In this document: positions 9,579-17,536 of the stretch, in pieces
Position numbering within the stretch: the stretch's first letter is position 1
Layout of the letters: each line of letters starts with the position of its first letter
Assembly (NCBI GenBank): GCA_036260075.1
Contig: DATAAM010000182.1
Coordinates: 1 to 34,671, forward strand
DNA from: DATAAM01 sp036260075
GTDB lineage: Bacteria > Actinomycetota > Acidimicrobiia > Acidimicrobiales > JAHWLA01
Length of the DNA: 34,671 bases
Reading direction: 5' to 3'
Notes under the pieces: generated by a model
The model's database searches: none
The model's input: the letters and a program-made list of their open reading frames with translations, nothing else
What the model was told of the DNA's origin: nothing
Made by a program: the position numbers and the translations under genes

Positions 9579-10994
9579 TCAGTCGAGGGGGATGCCGACG
9601 CTGCCCGCCAGCCCGGGGCCGCCCACGGCGAAGAGCGCCCGCTCCGCCACCACGGGGCGGTCGGCCCGCACGACGACGGGCAGCACGTCGCGCTGCACCC
9701 GCTCGCCCAGCCGCAGGGCGACCCGGCGGCCCGCGGGCAGCTTCACGCCCTGGAGGCCCTCGATGGCGAGGGGCTGTCCGTCGGCCAGGCCGGTCACGTC
9801 GAACGTCGCGTCCACCGGGCCGGGGTTGTGCACCACGATCCACTCGTCCCGCGAGGGCGAGGCCGAGCCGACGGCGAAGGCCCACTGCCGGGCCGTGCGT
9901 CGGGCGCCTCGGACGTCCTCCCGGCCCAACCGATCGGACGGTGGGGCGGCGGCCACCGAGCGCTCCGCCACCACGGGCACGCCGTTGATCGACCGCACCA
10001 CGGCCGAGTGCCCCACGCCCTTGGGCACCCGGGCTTCGTCGTTGGACACCACCGTCACCCGTTCGCGAGGCGGCACGGTGAGCTCGAACGGCTCGGCCGC
10101 TCCCTCGTCGAGCGTGAGCTCCACGTCGACCAGGGCCTCCCGGTCGCCGGGGTTGAACACGGTGTAGCGCTCCACCAGGCCGTCGGCGGCGAAGCCGTCG
10201 GGGAAGTACCACACGTCGCCAGGCGCGGGCGCCCCCAGCCGCAGCGACACGCCCGCCACCCCCGGCGCCGTGCGCACCTGCAACTGGTCGGCCACCAGCC
10301 GGCCGCTGCGGGCCACCACCTCGGTGGCGATCGCCTCCCGCCGGCGCACGTGCTCGCCGATGTCCTTCACCACCAGCCGTCCCGCGGGGACCACCACCCC
10401 CTGGAAGTCGGCGGGGGCCGCCCGGCCCTCGTCGGTGGAGAACGCCAGGTCGACGATGGCGTCGTCGGGGAAGGGGTTGTAGAGCGCCAGCGCCAGTGTG
10501 GCGTCCTTGGCGGTGGCGCCGTCGGCGAAGTACCAGCGGCTCGACGCCGCCGACGCGCACGGCGCAGTGGCCGTGCCCGCCCGCCCCGAGATCGAGTGCT
10601 CGACCACCGCCTGTCCCCCGTCGAGGTCGACGAAGGCGGCGGCGTAGGCGGCAGGCAACACGTCGGCGACCGCCACGCCCGCGCTGCCGAACGCCGGCAC
10701 CGACAGCGGCACCACCTTCGGATCGCCTTGCTCGGGCACCACCGTCACGCTGCCCGTGATCGGCTCCTCCCCCGGGTTGGCCACTGTCACGAACGAGTGG
10801 AAGGCGCTGTCCGCCTGGCCCGAGCCGCCCGCGCAGTACCACGTGGACGACAGGGCGGATGCAGGCGCCGCCACCGGCATCTCCTCGGTGCCGACGGTGC
10901 CCACCACGGGCGTCTCCGGCCGTTCGACGCGGTCCAGGGCAGCGCCGCCTGCCAGCACCGCGGCCAGGCCCAGGAGGACCGGAGTGCGCCTCAC
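9579..10994 (-). CDS. DUF5719 family secreted or membrane-anchored protein
   Basis: A 471-residue protein from a GTG whose GTGA overlaps the stop of the GT2 gene. An in-frame ATG at 11015 would add seven residues. An N-terminal hydrophobic stretch (TPVLLGLAAVLAGGAAL) looks like a signal anchor. The rest is strand-rich with repeated modules, each with a WYxxxG-type strand (STWYCAGG, SRWYFADG, DVWYFPDG) and later an N-P-G or N-P-F turn (VANPGEEP, LYNPFPDD, VFNPGDRE, VHNPGPVD). This is the repeat pattern of DUF5719, an actinobacterial family commonly encoded next to a giant GT2 gene as here. It is probably an extracytoplasmic partner in glycan assembly; function unproven. Confidence 0.75.
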   Translation of the reverse strand: MRRTPVLLGLAAVLAGGAALDRVERPETPVVGTVGTEEMPVAAPASALSSTWYCAGGSGQADSAFHSFVTVANPGEEPITGSVTVVPEQGDPKVVPLSVPAFGSAGVAVADVLPAAYAAAFVDLDGGQAVVEHSISGRAGTATAPCASAASSRWYFADGATAKDATLALALYNPFPDDAIVDLAFSTDEGRAAPADFQGVVVPAGRLVVKDIGEHVRRREAIATEVVARSGRLVADQLQVRTAPGVAGVSLRLGAPAPGDVWYFPDGFAADGLVERYTVFNPGDREALVDVELTLDEGAAEPFELTVPPRERVTVVSNDEARVPKGVGHSAVVRSINGVPVVAERSVAAAPPSDRLGREDVRGARRTARQWAFAVGSASPSRDEWIVVHNPGPVDATFDVTGLADGQPLAIEGLQGVKLPAGRRVALRLGERVQRDVLPVVVRADRPVVAERALFAVGGPGLAGSVGIPLD

Positions 10995-13900
10995 GCCCGG
11001 GCTCCCGCCGGCCATCGGCGCCGCACCAGCACCCGCGCCACGATCACCCAGGCCAGCACCTCGATCACGATGGCACCCCAGCGCAGCGGCGACGTGCGGT
11101 AGCGCAGCGTGAGGTCGCCGCCCCGCTCCACCGTCCACGCGTTCGCCCACCCGAAGGCGGTGCGCCGCGGCGCCTGGCGACCGCCGACCTCGAGCTGCCA
11201 CCGCGACGAGGACGCCTCGGCCAGGTACACGTGGCTCCCGTCGGGCACGGTGGGCCCGAGCGGGGCCGAGCCCGAGAACGACGACCCCAGCAGGGCGTCG
11301 GCGCCGGGCTCCCGCGAGGCGGCCGCCGCCTCGGCCCCGAGCACCGCCCGGCGGGGCAGCCAGGCGGCGTTCTCGTAGACGGCCAGGGCCTCGTCGCTCT
11401 CCAGCCGCCGCAGGTCGACCTGGGCGTCGAGGGCGGGCACCAGCCCCGGCAGGGGAGGAAGCGGGCGGCCCGGCTCCCGCAGGGAGGCGGCCCGCGACGG
11501 CACGACGACGTAGCGCACGGCGGCGGGCGCCAGCAGTCGCCCCAGCTTCGTGGTCTCGCCGTGCAGCGCCAGGTCGACGGCGTCGGCCAGCAGGCCCGCG
11601 GTGCCCGAGGAGGCGGGGGGCCACCCGTCGGTGACGTCGGGCGGGCCGTCGTCGGAGGTGGCATAGGCCACCCCCTCGGTCAGCTGCCAGCCCGGCAGCG
11701 GGAGGGCGTCGGGATCGCCCAGCCACAGCACCCGGAACGAGCCGACCTGGCCCCGGTCGGCCATCCACGAGAGCACGCCCGCGAAGTCCTGGTCGGGCTG
11801 GTGCCAGCGGCCGTCGACGGCGGCGCCGAGGACCGGGACGGTGCCCACCAGGGCGGCACCGGCCGCCACCAGCGAGGCCGCCTGCCGCCAGCCGAACCGG
11901 TAGCCCGGCAGGTCGAGCTCGAAGGCGGCCATGCCGAGGGCGGCGGCCATCGCCAGGCCCAGGGCGGCGGGCGCCACCAGCACCTCCGGCCCGGGCAGCC
12001 CCACGGGCAGCCAGTCGCGGCCGCCCGCCCACGCCAGCCCCCAGCCCGCGAGCGCGACCACCCAGCAGCGGGTGGCCCACGACAGCCTCCAGCCCCGCCC
12101 CACGATCAAGGCCAAGGCGGCCACCGCCACGAACGCCCATCCGAGCGGCGGGGCGCCCAGCGGCCCCGTCTCGAAGCGGAGCAGGGCGCCCAGCCCCAGG
12201 CCCCGGGCGGCGGGGAGGTCGACCCCCAGCACCGGCCCCCACTCGGAGCCGGGCAGCAGGAGGTCGAGCGACCACGGGAAGAGCAGGCCCGCCGCCACTG
12301 CCACGGCGGCGAGCGCCAGGACCACCGCCCGGGCCGAGCCCACCGCCACCGCCACGACCACCACCACCAGGGCGGCACCGGGCGAGAACGCCCCCACCAC
12401 CGCGAGCAGCAGGCCGAGGGGCAGCACGTGGCGCTGCAACGCCAGGCGGCGGTCGGCCTCGGTGCCGAACGGCTCCCGACCGGTCGCCTGGAAGATCCGG
12501 GCCGCCGCCCACGGCAGGGCCGCGTACGCGAGCAGCCCGCTCCCGCGCCCTTGGGCCACCGCGTTGTACGGCAGAGGCACCGCCGCGTACACGACGAGCG
12601 CGGCCAGCCGGGCCCGCGTCGAGCCCAGCGGTGCCACCAGGCGGAACACGCCCGCCAGGCCGACCGGGAAGGCGCCCAGAACCAGCAGCGTGCGCAGCAG
12701 CCCGGTGGCCCCCAGCAGGGCGCCGCCCGCCAGCCCCAGCAGGGCGAACGCAGGGGGCGCAGGAGACTCCGCGCCCAAGCCCACCGACCGGTGGCCGTGC
12801 ACGAACCGGCTCAGCAACGAGAACGGGCTGTCGGGGAAGGGGGCCAGCTCGCCCACCGCGGCCAGTCCCCCCGCCAGCAGGTGCCGGCTGCCGACGAGGA
12901 GGACCAACGCCACGGCACCGACCACGGCCAGCCGCAGGCGCAGGGCGTCGTCGACCACTCGGGTCCCTCGCACGCCCCGCCGGGGGCGGCGGAAGCGACC
13001 GTCGGCCGCCAGCTGCCCGCGCAGGTAGGCGGTGAACCGCGCGCTCCCCCGGGCCTGGAGCCGGCGCACCTCGCCGTCGGGCAAGGCCCGAATGCGCTTG
13101 ACCTGGCGGCGGGCGGCCCGCAGGTCGCCCCGGTGGGCCAGGTTCCACCGCCAGGCCCGGGCGATGTCGCGGGTGGTGTCCACGTGGCCGGTGGCCAGCC
13201 CGTACACCATCTCGGCCACGGCCAGGAGCGCCACCTGCGGCAGCACCCGCACCAAGTGGAACAGGCTGTAGTTCTTGAGGACGGCCCGCAGCCGGTGGCG
13301 CAGCTGCAAGGGCCGCACGTGCCGGCGCAGCGCCTCCACGTCGACGGCGCCCCGGCGGCCGCTCGACAACGCCTCCAGGTGGCGCACTCGGGCGGCGGGG
13401 GCGACGATCACCCGGGCCCCGGCCACCTGGGCCCGCCACGACAGGTCGAGGTCCTCGCCGTAGAGCTCCATGCCCTCGTCGAAGCCGCCCAGGGTGGCGA
13501 ACAGGTCGGCGCGGACGAGCGTGCACCCCCCGGGCGCCACGAACACGTCGCGCACGGCGTCGTGCTGCTCCTGGTCGAGCTCGCCCCGTTCCACCAGGGC
13601 GGCGGGCGCCCCGCTCTTGTCGGCCCCCATCCCCACCTGGAGGAGGCGGGCGGGGTCGTGCCAGTCGACCAGCTTGGGCGCCACCACCCCGGCGTTCGAG
13701 CGGAACGCCTCCTCCACGAGCTGCCGGACGGCGTCGGGCGCCGGGGCCACGTCGTCGTGGCAGAACAGCAGGTGCGAGGCCCCCTCCACCACCTGCAGCA
13801 CCTCGTTCGCCGCCGACGCATACCCCCGCCGCTCGGGCAGTCGCCGGACGTAGGCGGTGGGCAGGACCGCCGCCACCCGGGGGGTGGGGTCCTCGGCGCC

Positions 13901-14041
13901 CGCATCGATCACGAGCACCGAGAAGTTGGGGTAGTCCTGGTCGGCCAGGGCGGCCAGCGCCTCCTCCAGCCACGGCCCCGCGTCGGCAGTCACGACGACG
14001 GCGACGACGGGGGGCGCCACCGCCTGGGGCTCGGTGCTCAT
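10991..14041 (-). CDS. Giant membrane glycosyltransferase, GT2 domain plus multispanning C-terminal region
   Basis: A 1016-residue protein. Residues 10-300 are a GT-A fold family 2 domain: VVAVVVTADAG at the first strand, HDDV (95-98) as DxD-type metal site, APGGCTLVRADLF, and GEDLDLSWR (195-203) carrying the catalytic acidic residues. From about residue 390 on there are about a dozen hydrophobic segments, then a C-terminal extracytoplasmic domain (about 800-970) and a last membrane helix. The organisation suggests a polymerising or lipid-linked-sugar transferase acting at the membrane. ATG 14041 is used because extending upstream only adds a low-complexity stretch from a TTG. It overlaps DUF5719 by 4 nt and is divergent from the helical-protein gene. 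Confidence 0.85.
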   Translation of the reverse strand: MSTEPQAVAPPVVAVVVTADAGPWLEEALAALADQDYPNFSVLVIDAGAEDPTPRVAAVLPTAYVRRLPERRGYASAANEVLQVVEGASHLLFCHDDVAPAPDAVRQLVEEAFRSNAGVVAPKLVDWHDPARLLQVGMGADKSGAPAALVERGELDQEQHDAVRDVFVAPGGCTLVRADLFATLGGFDEGMELYGEDLDLSWRAQVAGARVIVAPAARVRHLEALSSGRRGAVDVEALRRHVRPLQLRHRLRAVLKNYSLFHLVRVLPQVALLAVAEMVYGLATGHVDTTRDIARAWRWNLAHRGDLRAARRQVKRIRALPDGEVRRLQARGSARFTAYLRGQLAADGRFRRPRRGVRGTRVVDDALRLRLAVVGAVALVLLVGSRHLLAGGLAAVGELAPFPDSPFSLLSRFVHGHRSVGLGAESPAPPAFALLGLAGGALLGATGLLRTLLVLGAFPVGLAGVFRLVAPLGSTRARLAALVVYAAVPLPYNAVAQGRGSGLLAYAALPWAAARIFQATGREPFGTEADRRLALQRHVLPLGLLLAVVGAFSPGAALVVVVVAVAVGSARAVVLALAAVAVAAGLLFPWSLDLLLPGSEWGPVLGVDLPAARGLGLGALLRFETGPLGAPPLGWAFVAVAALALIVGRGWRLSWATRCWVVALAGWGLAWAGGRDWLPVGLPGPEVLVAPAALGLAMAAALGMAAFELDLPGYRFGWRQAASLVAAGAALVGTVPVLGAAVDGRWHQPDQDFAGVLSWMADRGQVGSFRVLWLGDPDALPLPGWQLTEGVAYATSDDGPPDVTDGWPPASSGTAGLLADAVDLALHGETTKLGRLLAPAAVRYVVVPSRAASLREPGRPLPPLPGLVPALDAQVDLRRLESDEALAVYENAAWLPRRAVLGAEAAAASREPGADALLGSSFSGSAPLGPTVPDGSHVYLAEASSSRWQLEVGGRQAPRRTAFGWANAWTVERGGDLTLRYRTSPLRWGAIVIEVLAWVIVARVLVRRRWPAGARA

Positions 14042-14051
14042 CGGAGGGGCG

Positions 14052-14057
14052 AGGCTA
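14052..14057 (-). promoter_or_regulatory. Putative -10 box (TAGCCT) of the giant GT2 gene
   Basis: On the minus strand TAGCCT fits TAnnnT and ends 10 nt before the ATG at 14041. There is no Shine-Dalgarno, so a near-leaderless transcript is possible. No clear -35 box. Confidence 0.3.
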
Positions 14058-14083
14058 CCTCTCGGACGGGCGAGACTGGGTGC

Positions 14084-14111
14084 TTGCAAAAGTTAGCGAT
14101 CGTGTTATCAT
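14084..14111 (+). promoter_or_regulatory. Sigma70-type promoter driving a leaderless gene
   Basis: TTGCAA (14084-14089) and TATCAT (14106-14111) are separated by 16 nt. The -10 ends 7 nt before the ATG at 14119, so the predicted transcription start falls on that codon. This is the best-matched promoter in the window. Confidence 0.65.
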
Positions 14112-14118
14112 GGCAAGC

Positions 14119-14433
14119 ATGGCAGACGTGAAGAAGACCTTGCAGGAGGCGGCCTACGTGGCCGTCGGCTTCGGCGTGCTGGGGTTCCAGCGGGCACAGG
14201 TGCGCCGCCAGGAGCTGCGCAAGCAGCTGGCCGCCCGCCGCCAGGAGCTGGGCACCCAGGTGGAGGGGTACGTGGGCGAGCTGCGAGGCCGGGTGGAGCC
14301 GGTCGTGAAGGAGCTCGAGCAGCGCATCGAGCCGGTGCTCGACGACCTCGAAGGCCGGCTGCCGGAGCAGGCGAAGACCCTCGTCCAGCAGGCCCGCCTC
14401 CGGGCCAAGGCGCTGGCGGGCACCGCCGCCTGA
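14119..14433 (+). CDS. Small amphipathic, coiled-coil-like protein of unknown function
   Basis: A 104-residue protein. A short apolar segment AAYVAVGFGVLGF (residues 9-21) is followed by a long charged helix rich in R, Q, E and L (QVRRQELRKQLAARRQEL onwards) to the C-terminus. This gives an all-helical, phasin- or apolipoprotein-like composition without recognisable catalytic residues. ATG 14119 was chosen over in-frame ATG 14110 because 14110 lies inside the -10 box. It is a lone plus-strand gene between two minus-strand glycosyltransferase operons, with its own strong promoter and two downstream hairpins, so it is probably well expressed. I do not recognise a specific family. Confidence 0.75.
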   Translation: MADVKKTLQEAAYVAVGFGVLGFQRAQVRRQELRKQLAARRQELGTQVEGYVGELRGRVEPVVKELEQRIEPVLDDLEGRLPEQAKTLVQQARLRAKALAGTAA

Positions 14434-14441
14434 GCCACCCC

Positions 14442-14474
14442 CGGCCGTCGGTCTTCCCCCCCCACCGGCGGCCG
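14442..14474 (+). terminator. First hairpin after the helical-protein gene
   Basis: Arms CGGCCGTCGGT (14442-14452) and ACCGGCGGCCG (14464-14474) pair at 10 of 11 positions around an 11-nt pyrimidine loop that ends in a run of eight C. It starts 9 nt after the stop codon at 14433. No T-tract follows. Confidence 0.5.
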
Positions 14475-14477
14475 TGC

Positions 14478-14511
14478 CGACGAGGGGCCTCCTAGCGGGG
14501 GCCCCTCGTCG
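14478..14511. terminator. Perfect 12-bp hairpin between convergent genes
   Basis: CGACGAGGGGCC (14478-14489) and GGCCCCTCGTCG (14500-14511) are perfectly complementary with a 10-nt loop. The minus-strand SDR stop codon (14492-14494) lies in the loop, so the stem covers the last codons of that gene. It can serve both converging transcripts. Again no T-tract. Confidence 0.6.
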
Positions 14512-15388
14512 CGTCCACCACGTCGGCCAGCGTGCGGTCGAGGGCGACCTCCGGCGTCCAGCCGGTGGCGGCGTGCAGCTTGCGGGCGTCGCCCCGCAGC
14601 ACCGGCAGGTCGACGGGCCGCAACAGCGCCGGGTCGACCTCGACGTCCAGCTCGGCGCCCGCCGCCTGGAGCAGGCGACGCACCACCTCCTCCATGGCCA
14701 CGTCCTGCCCGCTGCACACGTTGTAGGCCTCGCCGGGCGCGCCGTGCAGCACGAGCAGCCGGTAGGCCCGCACCACGTCTCGCACGTCGGTGAGGTCGCG
14801 CCGGGCGCTGAGGTTGCCCACCCGCAGGCTGGGCGCCCCCGACTCGACGGCCTCCACGATGCGACGGGCGAACGCGGCCACGGCGAACTCGGGCGACTGG
14901 CCCGGCCCGATGTGGTTGAACGGGCGGGCGCGCACCACCGGCAGCTCCCAGCCGAGGTGCGCCTGCACGGCCGCCAGCTCGGCGGCCGCCTTGGCCGCCG
15001 CGTACGGCGTGACCGGCGCGTACGGCTGCTCCTCGGTGATGGGCAGCGCCTCGGACGGCACCTTCCCGTAGACCTCGGCGGAGCTGACCACCAGCACCCG
15101 GGGCGGGCGCGGCAGCGCCCGGGCCGCGTCGAGCACGGCCACCGTTCCACCTGCGTTGACGGCGAACACGCCGGTGGGGTCGCGCCACGACTCCGCCACC
15201 GAGGCCACGCCCGCCAGGTGGTACACCGCGTGCGGCTCCGCCTGCTCGAGCGCCTTGCGCACGGCCACGCCGTCGGTGACGTCGACCTCGTCGGCGTGGG
15301 GGGCGATGACCTCGTCGCCGTGGTCCGCCAGGTGCGCGCAGAGGAACCGTCCCACGAACCCGTGGCCACCGGTGACGAAGGCGCGCAC
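14492..15388 (-). CDS. NAD(P)-dependent SDR, GDP-4-keto-6-deoxymannose reductase (Rmd)-like
   Basis: A 298-residue extended SDR. The nucleotide-binding motif is GGHGFVG (7-13). VVSSAEVYGKV gives the catalytic Ser, and Tyr129/Lys133 (PYAAAK) form the YxxxK pair. RPFNHIGPGQSPEFAV and RVGNLSARRDLTDVRD are typical of GDP-4-keto-6-deoxy-D-mannose reductase (Rmd), which makes GDP-D-rhamnose. A matching GDP-mannose 4,6-dehydratase is not in this window, so the product is inferred. The gene directly follows three GT4 genes. TAGGGT, which includes the stop codon of the upstream GT4, lies 6 nt before the GTG and may be a -10 box. Confidence 0.8.
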   Translation of the reverse strand: MRAFVTGGHGFVGRFLCAHLADHGDEVIAPHADEVDVTDGVAVRKALEQAEPHAVYHLAGVASVAESWRDPTGVFAVNAGGTVAVLDAARALPRPPRVLVVSSAEVYGKVPSEALPITEEQPYAPVTPYAAAKAAAELAAVQAHLGWELPVVRARPFNHIGPGQSPEFAVAAFARRIVEAVESGAPSLRVGNLSARRDLTDVRDVVRAYRLLVLHGAPGEAYNVCSGQDVAMEEVVRRLLQAAGAELDVEVDPALLRPVDLPVLRGDARKLHAATGWTPEVALDRTLADVVDATRGPR

Positions 15389-15394
15389 GCGGCG

Positions 15395-15400
15395 ACCCTA
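15395..15400 (-). promoter_or_regulatory. Putative internal -10 box (TAGGGT) for the SDR gene
   Basis: On the minus strand TAGGGT includes the TAG stop of the GT4 gene and ends 6 nt before the SDR GTG. This is the same spacing as at DUF3499 and cofD. No Shine-Dalgarno is present for the SDR. Confidence 0.3.
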
Positions 15401-16510
15401 CAGGAGCGACCGGTAGACCTCGACGTGGCCGGCTGCGCTGGCCGACCACGTGTGGCGGCCCGCGATCTCCAGCCCCCGCCGTCGCCGGGCGGCCAGGCCC
15501 TCGTCGCCCCGGACCAGCATGTCGAGCGCGCCTGCCAAGGCGTCGACGTCGCCGGGCCGGACGAGCAGCGCCGCCCCCTCGGCCACCTCCTCCATGGCCG
15601 AGCCCGTGGTGGTCACGAGCGGCGCCCCGCACGCCAGCGCCTCCAGCGCGGGCAGCCCGAACCCCTCCTCGAGCGACGGGTAGGCCACCGCCGAAGCGCC
15701 GCGCAGGAGGGCGGGCACGGCATCGTCGGACACGTAGCCGGTGCGCAGGACGCGATCGGCGTGCCGGGCCTCGGCCACGGCCTGGTCGACGGCGGCGGCC
15801 CCCCACCCCGGCCCGCCCGCCACCACGAGGTGCATGTCGCGGTGGTGGCCGGCCACGCGGTCGAAGGCCCGCACCAAGGAGGGCACGTCCTTGCGAGGCT
15901 CGATCGTGCCCACGAACAGCACGTAGGGCGGGCGCACGCCGAGGGCGGCCAGCCGGGCGCTGTCCACGTCGAGGTCTCCTGCGGCGGTGAAGCGGGCGTG
16001 GTCGACGCCGTGGGCCACCACGTGCACCGGCGCCGTCGGCTGCAGCCGACGGGCCAGCCGATCGGCGGTGGCGCGGCTGACGCACACCAGCGCGTCGGCG
16101 TGGCGGGCGGCCACCCGGATGGCCCGGCGGAAGAACGGCACCTTGGTCCGCTCGTGCCACTCGGGATGGTCGAAGAACGTGAGGTCGTGGACCGTCACCA
16201 CCTTCGGCACCCGAGCCCGCTCGGGCATCGTGTAGTGGGGACCGTGGTGCAGCTCCACGCCGAGCCCGTGCAGGAGCCGGGGCAGGCGCATCTGCTCCCA
16301 CGCCAGCCGAGCCGGCCGGCGACCGGGCGCGGCGGCCACCACGTCGGCCCCGGGCGCCACCTCGTCCCAGCGGTCGCCGTCGTCGCGGCGGCTCACCAGC
16401 GTGAGCGCCACGTCCTCCCGCGCCGCCAGCGCCGCCACCAGGTCGATCGTGTAGCGGCCTGCCCCCGCGGGCGAGGCGGGCACCGCCGACACGTCGAGCG
16501 AGACCTTCAC
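15398..16510 (-). CDS. GT4 family glycosyltransferase (first of three)
   Basis: A 370-residue GT-B glycosyltransferase. The acceptor-side glycine motif PAGAGRYT is near residues 14-21. The donor domain begins at PYVLFVGTIEPRKD, a strong GT4 signature. The E-x7-E pair is Glu282/Glu290 in EEGFGLPALE. Homologues with TIEPRKD and HGVD are mannosyl- or rhamnosyltransferases of the WbaZ/MtfB kind. The GTG start overlaps the upstream GT4 stop by 4 nt (GTGA). Donor sugar unknown; GDP-mannose or GDP-deoxyhexose fits the neighbouring Rmd-like SDR. Confidence 0.9.
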   Translation of the reverse strand: MKVSLDVSAVPASPAGAGRYTIDLVAALAAREDVALTLVSRRDDGDRWDEVAPGADVVAAAPGRRPARLAWEQMRLPRLLHGLGVELHHGPHYTMPERARVPKVVTVHDLTFFDHPEWHERTKVPFFRRAIRVAARHADALVCVSRATADRLARRLQPTAPVHVVAHGVDHARFTAAGDLDVDSARLAALGVRPPYVLFVGTIEPRKDVPSLVRAFDRVAGHHRDMHLVVAGGPGWGAAAVDQAVAEARHADRVLRTGYVSDDAVPALLRGASAVAYPSLEEGFGLPALEALACGAPLVTTTGSAMEEVAEGAALLVRPGDVDALAGALDMLVRGDEGLAARRRRGLEIAGRHTWSASAAGHVEVYRSLL

Positions 16511-17532
16511 GCCAACCGCTCCCACAGCTCGACGTGGCGACGGGCGGCGGCCGCCCACGTGAGGTCGGCGGCCCGCAGCAGCCCGGCCGTGACGAGCTCG
16601 GCCCTGCGCCGGTCGTCGCCCGCCGCCACCACCAGCGCCTGGGCCAGCGCGCCCACGTCGGTGGGGTCGACTTCGAGCGCGGCCCCCGCCACGCTGGGCA
16701 GGCCCGTCGAGGCCACCACCGGCGCGCACGCCGCCATCGACTCGACGGCGGGCAGCCCGAAGCCCTCGTACAGGGGGACGTACGCGGTGCACCGGGCGCC
16801 CGCGTACAGGCCGGCCAGCACCGGCGCGGGCACCGGGCCGGTGAACACCACGCCGGGGGCGGGCTCGAGCCCGTCGCCCCAGCCCGCGGGGCCGACCACG
16901 ACCAGCGGCCACGGCTCGGGCAGCGAGGGTCGGGCTCGCAGGAACGCCTGCACCAGGCCGGGCAGGTTCTTGCGGGGCTCGAGGGTGCCCACGGTGAGCA
17001 GGTAGGGGCCGCGCACCTGGCACCGTGCCAGCACGGCGGCAGCGCCCTCCGTGTCCGCGGGCGGCAGGTGGTCGCATCCGTACATGGGGTCGAGCACGTG
17101 CACGGCCGACGGGTGGGCGCCCGCGTCGACCAGCTCGTCGGCCGTCTCGTCGCTCGGGGTGACGAGCAGGGCGCGGCGCTTCACGGCGCGGCGGAGGGCG
17201 GCCTCGTGCCACCTCCTCCCCCGCGGCGGGAACGACTCGGGGACGCGACGCCAGGCCACGTCGTGCACGGCCACGACCAGGGGGGCGTGCGGCGAGGCGG
17301 GCGTGGCCAGCGCGGGCGAGTGCACCAGGTCGAAGCCGCGCGGAGCGCGCAGCACCCCGCGGTCCCATGCCCGGGTGAGCAGCGGGCCCGGGAGGGCGTG
17401 GCGGTCGCCGAACAGCGTCACCTCCGGCGGATCGTCGAGCGCCTCGAGGCCCTGCACCAGCCCACGAAGGTACGTGCCGATCCCGCCCGGGGCGGCGCGC
17501 CGCAGCTGCTGGGCGACCAGGAGGACGCGCAT
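16507..17532 (-). CDS. GT4 family glycosyltransferase (second of three)
   Basis: A 341-residue GT-B enzyme, somewhat short for the family. It has APGGIGTY (14-21) near the N-terminus, YLLTVGTLEPRKN starting the donor domain, and the E-x7-E pair Glu256/Glu264 in YEGFGLPAVE. The ATG follows the stop of the upstream GT4 by 4 nt, with AAGGGG directly before it as a close Shine-Dalgarno; it overlaps the downstream GT4 by 4 nt. The region between the two domains is compact. Probably acts in sequence with its two paralogues on one repeat unit (inference). Confidence 0.88.
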   Translation of the reverse strand: MRVLLVAQQLRRAAPGGIGTYLRGLVQGLEALDDPPEVTLFGDRHALPGPLLTRAWDRGVLRAPRGFDLVHSPALATPASPHAPLVVAVHDVAWRRVPESFPPRGRRWHEAALRRAVKRRALLVTPSDETADELVDAGAHPSAVHVLDPMYGCDHLPPADTEGAAAVLARCQVRGPYLLTVGTLEPRKNLPGLVQAFLRARPSLPEPWPLVVVGPAGWGDGLEPAPGVVFTGPVPAPVLAGLYAGARCTAYVPLYEGFGLPAVESMAACAPVVASTGLPSVAGAALEVDPTDVGALAQALVVAAGDDRRRAELVTAGLLRAADLTWAAAARRHVELWERLA

Positions 17533-17536
17533 CCCC

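Noticed and set aside
9579..13973. Very long open frame on the minus strand across the giant GT2 gene
   Set aside because: Only its last 471 codons (DUF5719) look like protein. The rest is Arg/Gly/Pro-rich and overlaps the GT2 gene, which has clear motifs in another frame. It is a by-product of high GC content.
14456..14463. Run of eight C
   Set aside because: It lies in the loop of a terminator-like hairpin and outside genes, so phase variation is not indicated.
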